Counted from the stretch's first letter, positions 1 through 8,901 are shown. The stretch: 56,218 bases of DNA from Candidatus Nitrosotalea sp. TS (GCF_011319465.1 NZ_RCMB01000001.1:1-56218); one strand, 5' to 3'. Notes: generated by a model not told the origin, from the letters alone. Translations and numbers: made by a program.

Positions 1-1353
1 TTTCTAAAACAAGAAACTTATTCATTAATTATTAAAGGCAATACTGGTACTGGAAAAACTACACTTGCTCTAAGTATTTTACGAGAGTTTGGAGTAAATA
101 AGAACTGCCTTTACATTTCGACTAGAATTTCTCCGGACCAGATTTTCCAGTATTATCCATGGGTTGCAAAATTCTTTAATCAAATAAAAAAGATAGAACC
201 AACTGAATCAGTTGATACTACGGATAGTTCTATGTTTGTTGACGCGCGGCTTGACGAATCAGGCCCTCTTTTTGAACGCATTACAAATGAATTGATGGAT
301 GTAAGGGCACCAACTATTATTATTGATACTTGGGATGCAGTTGGATTTTTGATGGATAAAGAGACACTGTTGAATAACTTGAGGGTACTTCAAACATGGA
401 GAGAGCGTGCCGGTGCAAGGATGATTTTTGTAACAGAGAATTCAGAAGACAAGATATTTGACTTTCTAGTTGATGGCATAGTCGAGCTCAGGCAGCGACA
501 GGACAACGAGAGAATTGTACGAGAGATCTTCTTGTCCAAACTACGCGGAGTGCGAATTAACAAACCCTCTTACATCTTTTCGGTAAACAACAGCCAGTTC
601 CATAGCTATGAACATTTTCAGCCATGGAAACTTGAAGATTCAATGTATTTTCCTACTTCAGCAAAAGATATAGAGAAACAAGATCTGTCAAATAATGAGT
701 CTTATTTTACCACTGGATACCAGGAATTAGACAAAGTGTTTGGAGGGGGTTTTCCCAAAAACAGTATCATAAGCATCGAACTTGATTTTCATATTAATGC
801 CAAGATTGCACTCGCGTTTCTGAGCAAAACTATTGCAAATTTTATTGCAACTAAGAATCTGATTCTATTTCATCCATTCGAAAAATCAGGTCTAGAATTG
901 CTATCTCACTATCAAAAATTATTTAGCGCCCAAAAAGATTTGGTAAAAATACTTTCAAATACAATTAATCCAAATACTCAAGCCAAAAACAAAAAACATC
1001 ATAAACCCATAGAAGATGCCATCCTAGCAATTAAAAAGAAATATCGCAAAAAACATCTGCTAAGCATATTTGGATTCGATATTGTAAACTTGTTTTCAAA
1101 AATAGATTCTGATTCAAAAACCTTGGACCTTTTTGGACTGATTAAATCAAATTCTGACTTGTCTATTTTCATATCTAGAAGATCACACGTTAACAAACAC
1201 AGTCACTTGTCTGAAATCTCGGACATTCGATTGTCGATTCTTGAGATTGACGGCACCGTATTTTTGCAGTCAGAAACACCATGGTCCCAGCTTTATGCGA
1301 TTGAACTACCACAAGAGAAAGGAAATGGAATAGAGTTGGAACCAGTAGTATAG
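1..1353 (+). CDS. gvpD: GvpD-like P-loop ATPase, gas-vesicle regulator (5' end outside window)
   Basis: The reading frame is open from base 1, so the N-terminus lies upstream of the window; ATG at 232 is internal. A Walker A motif GNTGTGKT is encoded near base 40, followed by the YISTRISPDQ segment, a Walker B-like APTIIIDTWDA stretch and a LVDGIVELRQR strand, the order seen in the KaiC-like GvpD P-loop domain. The second half (about 160 residues after base 700) has a KaiC-like TTGYQELDKVFGGG entry but lacks a proper second Walker A, so it looks like a degenerate domain. In haloarchaea GvpD acts with the activator GvpE to control gvp expression; that role here is inferred from family and position before gvpA. 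A generic RadA/KaiC-like ATPase is the alternative. Confidence 0.75.
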   Translation, partial: FLKQETYSLIIKGNTGTGKTTLALSILREFGVNKNCLYISTRISPDQIFQYYPWVAKFFNQIKKIEPTESVDTTDSSMFVDARLDESGPLFERITNELMDVRAPTIIIDTWDAVGFLMDKETLLNNLRVLQTWRERAGARMIFVTENSEDKIFDFLVDGIVELRQRQDNERIVREIFLSKLRGVRINKPSYIFSVNNSQFHSYEHFQPWKLEDSMYFPTSAKDIEKQDLSNNESYFTTGYQELDKVFGGGFPKNSIISIELDFHINAKIALAFLSKTIANFIATKNLILFHPFEKSGLELLSHYQKLFSAQKDLVKILSNTINPNTQAKNKKHHKPIEDAILAIKKKYRKKHLLSIFGFDIVNLFSKIDSDSKTLDLFGLIKSNSDLSIFISRRSHVNKHSHLSEISDIRLSILEIDGTVFLQSETPWSQLYAIELPQEKGNGIELEPVV

Positions 1354-1402
1354 GAGATATGATGGGACAGACTTTTATGTTCAGTTGGAGAAATAATAAG
1401 CT

Positions 1403-1771
1403 ATGAAAAAGATCATGATAGTCGATGATGAATACGACATTACCGAATCTATAAAAAATGGATTGACAAGGAAGGGATTTGAGGTTACTGCATATAATGA
1501 TCCGGTGAAGGCACTTGACGAGTATGTTCCAGGTTCACATGATCTCTTGTTACTTGATATTAGAATGCCAAAAATGAATGGCTTTGAGCTTTATCGTGAA
1601 ATTATTAAGAAAAACGACAGCATTAAGATCTGCTTTTTTACTGCTTTTGAAGTGTATTATGATGAATTCAGAAAAATGTTTCCAGACTTGCACGTAAAGT
1701 GTTTCATACGAAAACCAATCACAATTAGTGATTTGATATCCCACATAAACGGCGAATTGAACGAAAAATAG
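1403..1771 (+). CDS. Receiver-only response regulator in gas-vesicle locus
   Basis: A 122-residue stand-alone CheY-like receiver: acidic pair D8/D9, phospho-acceptor D52 in LLLLDIRMP, T80 and K104 (RKPI) are all in place. There is no output domain. It lies 49 nt after the GvpD-like gene and about 125 nt before gvpA, and a soluble histidine kinase closes the gvp operon downstream, so the two are plausible partners. Which protein it contacts (kinase, GvpD or another regulator) cannot be read from sequence. Confidence 0.9.
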   Translation: MKKIMIVDDEYDITESIKNGLTRKGFEVTAYNDPVKALDEYVPGSHDLLLLDIRMPKMNGFELYREIIKKNDSIKICFFTAFEVYYDEFRKMFPDLHVKCFIRKPITISDLISHINGELNEK

Positions 1772-1824
1772 CTCTTTTCCACAAAAGGATGCCGACCACA
1801 TGTTTACCCCAGTTTTTTTGTAAA

Positions 1825-1868
1825 TAGAACAATGTTATAGAACAATTTACCATAATGACTTATATCTA
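1825..1868 (+). promoter_or_regulatory. gvpA promoter with tandem activator-like repeat
   Basis: TAGAACAAT occurs at 1825-1833 and again at 1838-1846, a perfect 9-nt repeat with a 4-nt gap. It is followed by a TATA-like CTTATATCTA (about 1859-1868), 29-38 nt before the gvpA ATG at 1897. Two short elements separated by 4 nt just upstream of the TATA region is the layout of the haloarchaeal GvpE upstream activating sequence; the bases themselves differ. Confidence 0.6.
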
Positions 1869-1896
1869 ATAATCTGCTATGGCAATAGTCTAGAAA

Positions 1897-2118
1897 ATGT
1901 CACAGCAACAAATGTACAGACCCATGTTGAACATTTACGATCTGGTAGATAGAGTATTAGACAAAGGCTTGGTCATTGATGCAAACCTCTCTGTATCACT
2001 TGTAGGAATTGAAATTCTTGTCATAAGGGCAAGAATTGTTGTATCAGGAATTGACACGTTCTTACGATATGCATCGGCACTAGGACTAGCGGCTCCACCG
2101 GGACTGCCACAAAAATAA
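1897..2118 (+). CDS. gvpA: Major gas vesicle structural protein GvpA
   Basis: The 73-residue product carries the GvpA core: YDLVDRVLDKGLVID, the beta-hairpin region SVSLVGIEILVIRARIVVSG and the C-terminal helix IDTFLRYASALG. GvpA is the small amphipathic protein that polymerises into the ribbed, gas-permeable shell wall. It is the first gene of the run to 5162 and has its own promoter with a tandem repeat. The ATG follows a very short predicted leader. The proline-rich tail (AAPPGLPQK) is short compared with some homologues. Confidence 0.95.
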   Translation: MSQQQMYRPMLNIYDLVDRVLDKGLVIDANLSVSLVGIEILVIRARIVVSGIDTFLRYASALGLAAPPGLPQK

Positions 2119-2139
2119 AAATCAGGAAATCGATACGCA

Positions 2140-2391
2140 TTGGCAGTATGTCTAGTTTGCGGCAAATTCGCTGACATGGGTCTGAAAAAAGCAATGGGTG
2201 CAGGATGGGTCTTTACAAGATGTCCTGAATGTCAACGTGGAACTCCGCTTGATATTGTAATAACATACCTATCAAAAACAGGAACTGAAGAATATTTAGA
2301 TGGTTTTTGTGATAGACACTGGTTTAAAGATACTGGAATTTGTGGGTATTGTAAGATGAGGCGAGAGGGACACACAGAGAATGTCGTCTAA
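2140..2391 (+). CDS. Small two-zinc-site protein inside the gvp operon
   Basis: An 83-residue protein starting with TTG; the start is supported because the first metal pair lies directly behind it. Ligand candidates are C4/C7, C28/C31, C57/H60 and C68/C71, i.e. four CxxC-like pairs able to build two zinc sites. It is 21 nt after gvpA and overlaps the next gene by 11 nt, so it is translated within the operon. I do not recognise it as a known Gvp protein. It could be a regulator, a chaperone of vesicle assembly or an RNA/DNA-binding zinc ribbon; none can be chosen from sequence. Confidence 0.8.
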   Translation: MAVCLVCGKFADMGLKKAMGAGWVFTRCPECQRGTPLDIVITYLSKTGTEEYLDGFCDRHWFKDTGICGYCKMRREGHTENVV

Positions 2392-2644
2392 AGAACTTTC
2401 CCCACGACAGCTTACCATTGTAGATCTTGTTGACAGAATTTTGGACAAGGGGGTAGTTTTGACAGGCGATATCACAATATCAATCGTAGGGGTAGATCTT
2501 CTATCGTTGAAAATAAATCTCGTAATAGCATCACTTGAAACCGCCAAGCGATATGGAGTAAAACTTCCTTGGGAGAAATGGGAACAGACACAACCAAGAA
2601 AGGTATCAGTGAAAAAGGTACCCTTGAAAAGTTCAAAGAGATGA
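2381..2644 (+). CDS. gvpJ: Gas vesicle protein of the GvpA/J/M family
   Basis: An 87-residue GvpA paralogue: IVDLVDRILDKGVVLTG, then ITISIVGVDLLSLKINLVIAS, then a lysine-rich tail (KVSVKKVPLKSSKR) absent from GvpA. LTGD and VDLLSL instead of the GvpA residues place it with the minor proteins GvpJ/GvpM/GvpS, which help nucleate vesicles. The ATG overlaps the end of the zinc-protein gene; the fusion gene follows after 6 nt. J versus M is not certain. Confidence 0.85.
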   Translation: MSSKELSPRQLTIVDLVDRILDKGVVLTGDITISIVGVDLLSLKINLVIASLETAKRYGVKLPWEKWEQTQPRKVSVKKVPLKSSKR

Positions 2645-2650
2645 TCTTGG

Positions 2651-3127
2651 TTGAAAGGATCTAACATACAAATCGAAGAACAGTCACTACAGAAAGTGAA
2701 TCTCGATGGGGATAAGCTCCAGAAAGGTCTTGCAAAGTTAGTCCTGGTGGTAGTTGAGCTATTACGACAAATTCTAGAGCGCCAAGCTCAAAGAAGGATA
2801 GATTTAGGAACCTTATCCGAAGAAGAAGTAGAGCGGTTAGGGCTTGCCTTTATGCAGATAAAGGAGAAGGTAGGACAAATATCAGAACAGTTTGAACTAA
2901 AGCCGGATGAGCTTGAGGGTACGTTAAAGGGAGTCCTAAGTTCAAGAGATTCTCAGCTTAAGGGAACATCACTTGTTGATGTGCTTGATAGTTTACTAGT
3001 AAAGGGCGCAGTAATAGGGGGCAGAATAACGGTATCAGTTGCAGACATTGACCTTGTGGCCCTTGATCTTCTTGCAACACTTTCTGCCATTCCAAGCGTT
3101 ACAGATGGAACGAAGATGAAACAATGA
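2651..3127 (+). CDS. gvpK: GvpK-GvpS/J fusion protein
   Basis: A 158-residue protein (TTG start) that joins two gas-vesicle families. Residues about 20-90 are GvpK: LQKGLAKLVLVVVELLRQI, then ERQAQRRIDLGTLSEEEVERLGLAF, a helical protein required for vesicle formation. Residues about 105-150 are a GvpA/S-like module: TSLVDVLDSLLVKGAVIGG followed by ITVSVADIDLVALDLLATL. These are separate genes in the gvp clusters I know. The stop overlaps the next gene's ATG by 4 nt. No homopolymer sits at the junction, so the fusion does not look like a read-through artefact. Confidence 0.88.
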   Translation: MKGSNIQIEEQSLQKVNLDGDKLQKGLAKLVLVVVELLRQILERQAQRRIDLGTLSEEEVERLGLAFMQIKEKVGQISEQFELKPDELEGTLKGVLSSRDSQLKGTSLVDVLDSLLVKGAVIGGRITVSVADIDLVALDLLATLSAIPSVTDGTKMKQ

Positions 3128-3855
3128 TTGATGGCAAGTATCTTTACTGCATTCTAGAGGGTGCACAAGGCGGCAATTTTGGAAATATCGGATTGTTTGG
3201 CAAGAAAACATATGCCGTTTCTTACAAAGACATCAGCGCCGTATTAAGCAACATTCCATTCAAGGAGATAAAACCCGAGATTGAAGCCATAACCTCACAC
3301 CAAAAAATAATAGATGAGGTAAGATCATACGGCACTATTTTGCCAGCAAGATTTGGAACGATATTTAGATCCGATGACGGTGTAAAAAAGATGCTAATTC
3401 AATCATACAAGGATCTAAGATCAAAGATTACAAAATTAAAAGATAAAGACGAGTACGGATTGAAAATAATAATAGACAAGTCAAACCTGAATAATCTTAA
3501 ATTAGCATCTCACAATACTCCCGAGATTAAAAAACTAAAAAAAGAGATGGCTTCAGCTGGAGAAGGAACAGCATATTTTCTCAAGATGAAGATGGATGAG
3601 GCGATTAGAAATCAGACATACAAGAAAATCGAGATGTTAAGCGGACATATACATGAAGATCTTGCCAAGACTGCCAAGGATAGTTGTCTTTTAAAATCAG
3701 ATTTTGATGAAATAGTGTTAAATGCAGCATATTTGGTAAATCGAGACGAATCTAGTCTGTTTCACAAAAAACTAGATCAACTTAAGACAAAATATGAAAC
3801 ACAAGGCTTTACGTTTCACCTGAGCGGACCATGGGCGCCATATTCATTTTGTTGA
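3124..3855 (+). CDS. gvpL: Gas vesicle protein GvpF/GvpL family
   Basis: A 243-residue GvpF/L protein. Hallmarks: the N-terminal GKYLYCILEG strand, the region SHQKIIDEVRSYGTILPARFGTIF, and the C-terminal FHLSGPWAPYSFC, a near-invariant GPWPPYxF-type ending. Family members are minor shell-associated or chaperone-like factors with two alpha/beta domains that bind GvpA. ATG overlaps the preceding stop (ATGA), indicating translational coupling. Only one F/L gene is present here, whereas many clusters have both. Confidence 0.92.
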   Translation: MIDGKYLYCILEGAQGGNFGNIGLFGKKTYAVSYKDISAVLSNIPFKEIKPEIEAITSHQKIIDEVRSYGTILPARFGTIFRSDDGVKKMLIQSYKDLRSKITKLKDKDEYGLKIIIDKSNLNNLKLASHNTPEIKKLKKEMASAGEGTAYFLKMKMDEAIRNQTYKKIEMLSGHIHEDLAKTAKDSCLLKSDFDEIVLNAAYLVNRDESSLFHKKLDQLKTKYETQGFTFHLSGPWAPYSFC

Positions 3856-3864
3856 GGAGATAAA

Positions 3865-4083
3865 ATGCTCATAACTTTTCTTATTTTGAAATTAACATTC
3901 CAGTCAATCTTAAATGAATGTAATAAGCTTGCCTTAGAACAACAATCAAAAGAAGAGATCAGACAATTGAAATCCAGGTTGCTAAAGATTAGGCTTGAAT
4001 ATGAAACAGGGCGAATTGATGAAACAACATACAACACAAAACAAAATGAGATCTTGCGTGAACTTAAGGGGATCTCAGGATGA
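3865..4083 (+). CDS. gvpG: Gas vesicle protein GvpG
   Basis: A 72-residue protein with a hydrophobic start (LITFLILKLTFQSIL) and a charged helical remainder (EEIRQLKSRLLKIRLEYETG, RIDETTYNTKQNEILRELK). The pattern, the size and the position right after gvpF/L match GvpG, a small helical accessory protein. It begins 9 nt after the gvpF/L stop and overlaps the kinase ATG by 4 nt. Confidence 0.75.
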   Translation: MLITFLILKLTFQSILNECNKLALEQQSKEEIRQLKSRLLKIRLEYETGRIDETTYNTKQNEILRELKGISG

Positions 4084-5162
4084 TAATTGAAGAGTCAGAC
4101 AGAGCAGTACTTCACGCCATCCAAGTAAAACAAATTCAGATTTTCATCAAAGAGCAGGTTGAGAAGATAAAAAAAGACGCATTTGTTGCACGCGATGAAA
4201 TGATTCAAAAAAGAGCAGAGAAGATAGAACAGGTAAGAGAGAAGCTAAATCAGACCACTCTGGAAATTCAAAACAGACATGCCAGCATAAGAACAAGGCT
4301 AAATCAGGAAGCAGTTTTCAGAGAAGCAAACATCAGGGTCAACAGAGGACTTGAGGCACTTGAGAATTTCATTCAGATTTTAAGGGATACACAGAGTGGG
4401 GAAGAGATGTTCAAAAAGGCAATTCGTGATCCTATAATATCAGGCTCCCTTAGAACCGAGGCAACCAAAGTTTTAACATCAGAGTTTTTCAAATCAATCC
4501 AAAAACAGCTTGTTATGCAAACCGAGTTTATCAACATAGCAGCTCATGAATTACGTACCCCCATCATGCCAATTCTGGTAAATGTTGAGATATTAGAAGA
4601 AACTGTTGGTAGAGACAACCCAGAGATTAAAATAATAATAAGAAATGCAAAAAGACTACAGCGTCTCACGGAAAACATACTAAGTGTTACCAGATTAGAA
4701 AGCAAAACACTTACACTTCAAAAAGAATCTTTTGATTTCAACGAGGTTATTTCTGCCTGCATTAGAGATGAATCAATTCAGATGGAGAACAAAAACATCA
4801 AGATACTTTACGACACAGATGCCAAGAAAGTACTGGTAGAAGCAGATAAGGATAGAATCTCGCAGGTTGTTTCCAATCTACTGCACAATGCAATAAAATT
4901 TACAAATGCTGGTAAGATAATTGTCACCCTAAAACATAGAAACGAAGACATACTAGTCAGTGTAAAAGACAATGGAAGAGGAATAGATTCACAGATACTT
5001 TCAATTTTATTTTCCAAGTTTGTAACAAAATCTGACAAGGGAACCGGACTTGGGCTCTACATCTGCAAGGGAATTATCGAAGCTCATGGCGGTAAAATCT
5101 GGGCAGAAAACAATAATGAACCAGAAAAAGGGGCAATCTTTTTCTTTACTTTACCTGTTTGA
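4080..5162 (+). CDS. Soluble sensor histidine kinase closing the gvp operon
   Basis: 360 residues without membrane segments. Residues 1-130 are charged helical/coiled coil with no recognisable PAS domain. HisKA H-box FINIAAHELRTPI is near residue 155, the N-box DRISQVVSNLLHNAIKFT near 260, G1 DNGRGID and G2 GTGLGLYICKGI follow. Translation is coupled to gvpG by a 4-nt overlap, so kinase and vesicle proteins are co-expressed. A cytosolic sensor in this operon could report vesicle or energy status to the receiver at 1403. Its 3' end overlaps the convergent gene by 12 nt. Confidence 0.93.
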   Translation: MIIEESDRAVLHAIQVKQIQIFIKEQVEKIKKDAFVARDEMIQKRAEKIEQVREKLNQTTLEIQNRHASIRTRLNQEAVFREANIRVNRGLEALENFIQILRDTQSGEEMFKKAIRDPIISGSLRTEATKVLTSEFFKSIQKQLVMQTEFINIAAHELRTPIMPILVNVEILEETVGRDNPEIKIIIRNAKRLQRLTENILSVTRLESKTLTLQKESFDFNEVISACIRDESIQMENKNIKILYDTDAKKVLVEADKDRISQVVSNLLHNAIKFTNAGKIIVTLKHRNEDILVSVKDNGRGIDSQILSILFSKFVTKSDKGTGLGLYICKGIIEAHGGKIWAENNNEPEKGAIFFFTLPV

Positions 5163-7153
5163 CACTATAGAGAATTCATCAGCCAACATCAGAACTGAAT
5201 CACTTGATATTTTCATTATTCCATTTGATATCATATACTGAACACCTCGTATAAAATCATCATCAGATATTTGTCCCTCAGCCCATAACCCCGCATCTAA
5301 TTTGACCCAATGCGGTATCGGTATAGATGATGAATCGGATGTAGGTGGTACCGATGGGATCGTCACAATATGCTGCTGGATCAGATATTGAACCCCTGAT
5401 ATGAAATCTGAGTCACTAACCTGATTTTCTGCCCACCACTTTGCACTGTTTCGTACCCATGAGGGGATATGATCAGGCACTACAGATGCGTTGTCTAGTG
5501 TAGGTATATTGTCCGTGGTGGTATTCGTAAATATTTGAACGTCTGTTTGGTTTCCATCAAGTATTATTTTATCTGCACTCAACTGCGATTCCGTGGCATT
5601 ATTCAAATCAATTACACGAAAAACATAGCTGCCAGCTTCGAGACCTGGAAAATGGACCTCCCCAATTATACCTACTTTTGATTCTGCCACTTTGTTTCCT
5701 GCACTGTCATACAACTGCACCGCAAAGTTTCCATCGGATTTTGTTATCTTCTGTGTACTAGATTTGTAAACTGAGACGGTTATTATCGGCAGTTTGCTTG
5801 GCCACGGTGTGACTATTTTAACATTAGTTGATATGCTAGGCAAGATATCAAATGGATAGCTATAGGTCAAGCCATTTGTGGTCAATATAGTTGCAACATA
5901 ATATTGCTCATCTGTTATGGTTGGCTGTAACCAAAACCTAATGCTGTTTCCATTATTATCTGTGGTACTATTTGTCCAATACTGATAGGAGCCATTGTTT
6001 GATCTTACCATTATGGTTGCATTATTTATCGGAGTAGATCTGTCATTGTAGACAACATTAAAGAGAATACTTCCCGGCGACGGTATGTGGAATTGAAGTT
6101 CGTTGCTATCGCTATCAAGTGTTATGTACTGAACGCCAGAATACATGCCGCTCACATAAAGTTCAATCTTATACATATGACCTGTAGGGAGAGAAAGATC
6201 ATATGGATTTCCTGTAATCGAACTTATTGTTTGAAATAAAGTATCTGAGTTGTCATGATATATTTTCAGAGAAACCCCATGGTAGTCTTCCCTTTCTCCA
6301 TTAATAGACATTAAATCAATTGTTATTGTTCCCATTTTCTGTTGTGTAGAAACTCCATTTTGATCCTGTTCATTATCAAGGGTTGTTAACAAATCATCTA
6401 GTTGACTGGGAAGAGTATCAAAAGGATTCGGCATGGTTGAGTTTGAAATATACATGTACTGGACATATGGAATTATATTTTTAACGTATGTACTGTTTAT
6501 ACCATCATTAGCATAAGAAATAACTGAAAAGTTTGACTTGTCATAATTTGTATGCCATCCACCAAATAAGTCAGTTGACGGCAACCCAGAATTATCATAT
6601 ATTACAAGATTATCAACGGTACCAACATAGGATGGTATTGTGTCAGTACCTGGATTTCCAATGATAGGTGAAAGACCTAATGATTTTGCATAATTACTTA
6701 GGTGTTTGTAATAATCTTCATTTCCTGATACATATGACATTCCATCGAGGAAGATTCCGTTAACATTGTACCAATTTTTGTATTTGTCAATGTAATTTGT
6801 AACTGTGTCAAATGCAACATTTTTGGTATATACATACCCACGACAGAGATTCCAGCACTTTGTAACTTTTGTACGCCCGTATTGTAATTTGGATCCTGTG
6901 TTCCCGGTCCACTATCAGGATTTATTATTGCAATTATTGGAATTGATGGATGAGCAACCTTTTCCTTTACAAGCTCATCCCACGATGGACCAGGATAAAC
7001 ATAAAGAGGAATTATGATTCCAGTGGGTTTCTGAATCGCATCTGCACTCGGGGGATGAGACAAGATAGCAACACAGACCACAGATATTATCAGTATCCAC
7101 GATAAAGAAAAAACGCCAAAGTTAATTCTTGAAGATATCATTGTCCCATACAC
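5151..7153 (-). CDS. Exported spherulin-4-type protein, frameshifted
   Basis: Two frames form one protein. The N-terminal part (from about 7141, MISSRINFG) has a signal peptide and the spherulation-specific family 4 opening: IPLYVYPGPSWDELV, IIAIINPDSGPG, NYNTGVQKLQSAGISVVG. It shifts near 6836-6840; inserting one T gives GYVYTKNVAFDTVTNYIDKY, NWYNVNGIFLDGMSYV and continues in frame to 5151. A beta-rich carboxypeptidase-regulatory-like middle follows, then two copies of the module IPSWVRNSAKWWAENQ / IPHWVKLDAGLWAEGQ with SD-DF-GVQYLI. The fold is glycosidase-like in related proteins; substrate unknown. The break is 1 nt and may be a sequencing error. Confidence 0.8.
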
Positions 7154-7401
7154 CAGATATCTCTATGGAATACAGTATGTCCCTTGAACCAATACATGAC
7201 TATCAATAGATTTACACTGTACCATATTGAGACTAGCAATTATCTCAATATAGGAAAAATTTACTATAGAAAAATTCTGTATCAGTTTTTCAAATTTCTT
7301 GGTCCATGCTAAATTTTCGTGCGTGGTATCGAACAAAAATGTAACAATCTTCTAGTAGATTCCTACAATCCCCTTTTATAGCACAGTATGAACCTGTTCT
7401 T

Positions 7402-7677
7402 ATGAAGTATCGTAGTAGAAATGAGATTGTATCAATGATCTTAGATTCTGTGAGTTCAGGCGCTACAAAGACAAGGATAATGTACCAAGCATATTTGTCA
7501 TACACACAACTAAAAGAATACTTGGCTTATCTAGAACAAGGCGAGATGATAAAATACGAAGAGGGAACTCAGCTCTATAGAATCACAGAAAAGGGTAGAA
7601 AATTGATGCACTTGTATGAAGAGATTGGAGAATTGGCCTCTTCAAAAGATGTTGCAATGGCAAAGATAGTAATTTAA
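7402..7677 (+). CDS. Small winged-helix DNA-binding protein
   Basis: 91 residues: RSRNEIVSMILDSVSSGATKTRIMYQAYLSY (helix 1 and recognition region), LKEYLAYLEQGEMI, wing YEEGTQLYRITEKGRKLMHLYEE. This is the one-domain winged helix common in Nitrososphaeria (HTH_45-like). A paralogue is encoded at 8902. No operon partner; targets unknown. Confidence 0.88.
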   Translation: MKYRSRNEIVSMILDSVSSGATKTRIMYQAYLSYTQLKEYLAYLEQGEMIKYEEGTQLYRITEKGRKLMHLYEEIGELASSKDVAMAKIVI

Positions 7678-7880
7678 AACCACTTTTTATTCAACCTTAA
7701 ATTATAGCTTGCCCACATCCTGATGGTTATTGCGTTTTAATTCTCAGCGTACCAAGAATCGAATTTGTGATTTTTTTAAAATTGCCTAAATGTCAACTTT
7801 TATAATCTGAGCTGTTTTTGCATCCACAATACTTCACACAGATACCATAAAAAACTAGTACAACAATTTTCTATAACAAT

Positions 7881-8053
7881 TTACGAGTATCCCAATATGA
7901 TCCCTGTTGAGGCATCTATCTCGACACGGATAATCCGCTCCCTTACCAACCCAACATCCATTGTTGCAGTCCAGACATTCCCTGTAAAACGGCATTTTTG
8001 AATATTATAGTAGAATACAGTTGTTGAAGAAAAGCCCTGGCTATACTCTTCAC
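7881..8053 (-). pseudogene. PepSY-like small protein, frameshifted
   Basis: Read from GTG at 8053: VKSIARAFLQQLYSTIIF, KNAVLQG, then a one-base shift at about 7978-7981, then NVWTATMDVGLVRERIIR and VEIDASTGIILGYS to the stop at 7881. Restoring one base gives a 57-residue protein with the W-T-x-D-G and V-x-IDA-TG-I pattern of PepSY-like domains. The frame also stays open upstream of 8053 without a standard start. It could be an intact gene with a sequencing error or a decayed copy. The remaining parts of the 7678-8228 gap show nothing else I can name. Confidence 0.5.
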
Positions 8054-8228
8054 TTGTATAATGTCAATGGCGTCTTTTGAACCCGCCGAACGCCCATTAT
8101 TTTTTTTGGGATGTTTTTGGTCTATACTTACTAATACTTGATCATCAATTTATTATTAAAGTAAGATTCTTCTGTACTAAAAATGACGGATATACCTACA
8201 GAGATTTGTAATATATTTACATTCAGAA

Positions 8229-8666
8229 TCAATTATCAAACGCAGTGTTTACACCTGTCTCTGACGGACTATCTTTTCTGTTTATTATCTCACAGAATGT
8301 TTCTATGTTTAATGGCTTTACTAGAAAAGCATCAAATCCATTTCTCATGATTTTCAACATCAAGTCCTTATTTAGAAGTAATTTAGTGGTCAGGATTAGT
8401 TTCTGTTCGTTTAGTTTTCTAATGATAGCAAGAAATTCTATCATGTCGTTGCTAAGAGGTTTAAACATGTTCAGATCAAGCACGACAATATCGAATTTCT
8501 GCTCAAGTATCATCAATAAACCGGTGCTGATTTCATTAGATATAACACACTCAAAGTTTTTTTCTTCGAGAATCTTTTCAATCTTTTTAGTAAGATTATC
8601 GTCTTCATCTACAAGCAATATTTTGACACACTTTATCTTTTCACAATACGTCATATTTTTTATCAC
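8229..8666 (-). CDS. Receiver-only response regulator
   Basis: 145 residues, one CheY-like receiver: KILLVDEDDN near residue 20, acceptor aspartate in FDIVVLDLNMF, a conserved threonine in LILTTKLL and the lysine of FLVKPLN. No output domain. The N-terminus is loosely set: initiation at M5 or near CVKILLV is possible. No kinase is adjacent; the nearest is at 4080-5162. Confidence 0.85.
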   Translation of the reverse strand: MIKNMTYCEKIKCVKILLVDEDDNLTKKIEKILEEKNFECVISNEISTGLLMILEQKFDIVVLDLNMFKPLSNDMIEFLAIIRKLNEQKLILTTKLLLNKDLMLKIMRNGFDAFLVKPLNIETFCEIINRKDSPSETGVNTAFDN

Positions 8667-8901
8667 TTTTTATATACAAGTATGGACTGTTTCAATCTAT
8701 TAATAATTACTCATCTATCTATTGCAATCTTTAGTAACATACATCATTATTCTACTGCAACACAATAATTTTGAAAAACTTGTCAGTGAACAGATTATCC
8801 AAATAACACACGTAGAACAGTATTTAATATAAAATTTCTATAAGAATTCATTATAAGATTATTGCAAATTGCTTTACAATACCTGAACTGTATGATAAAG
8901 T

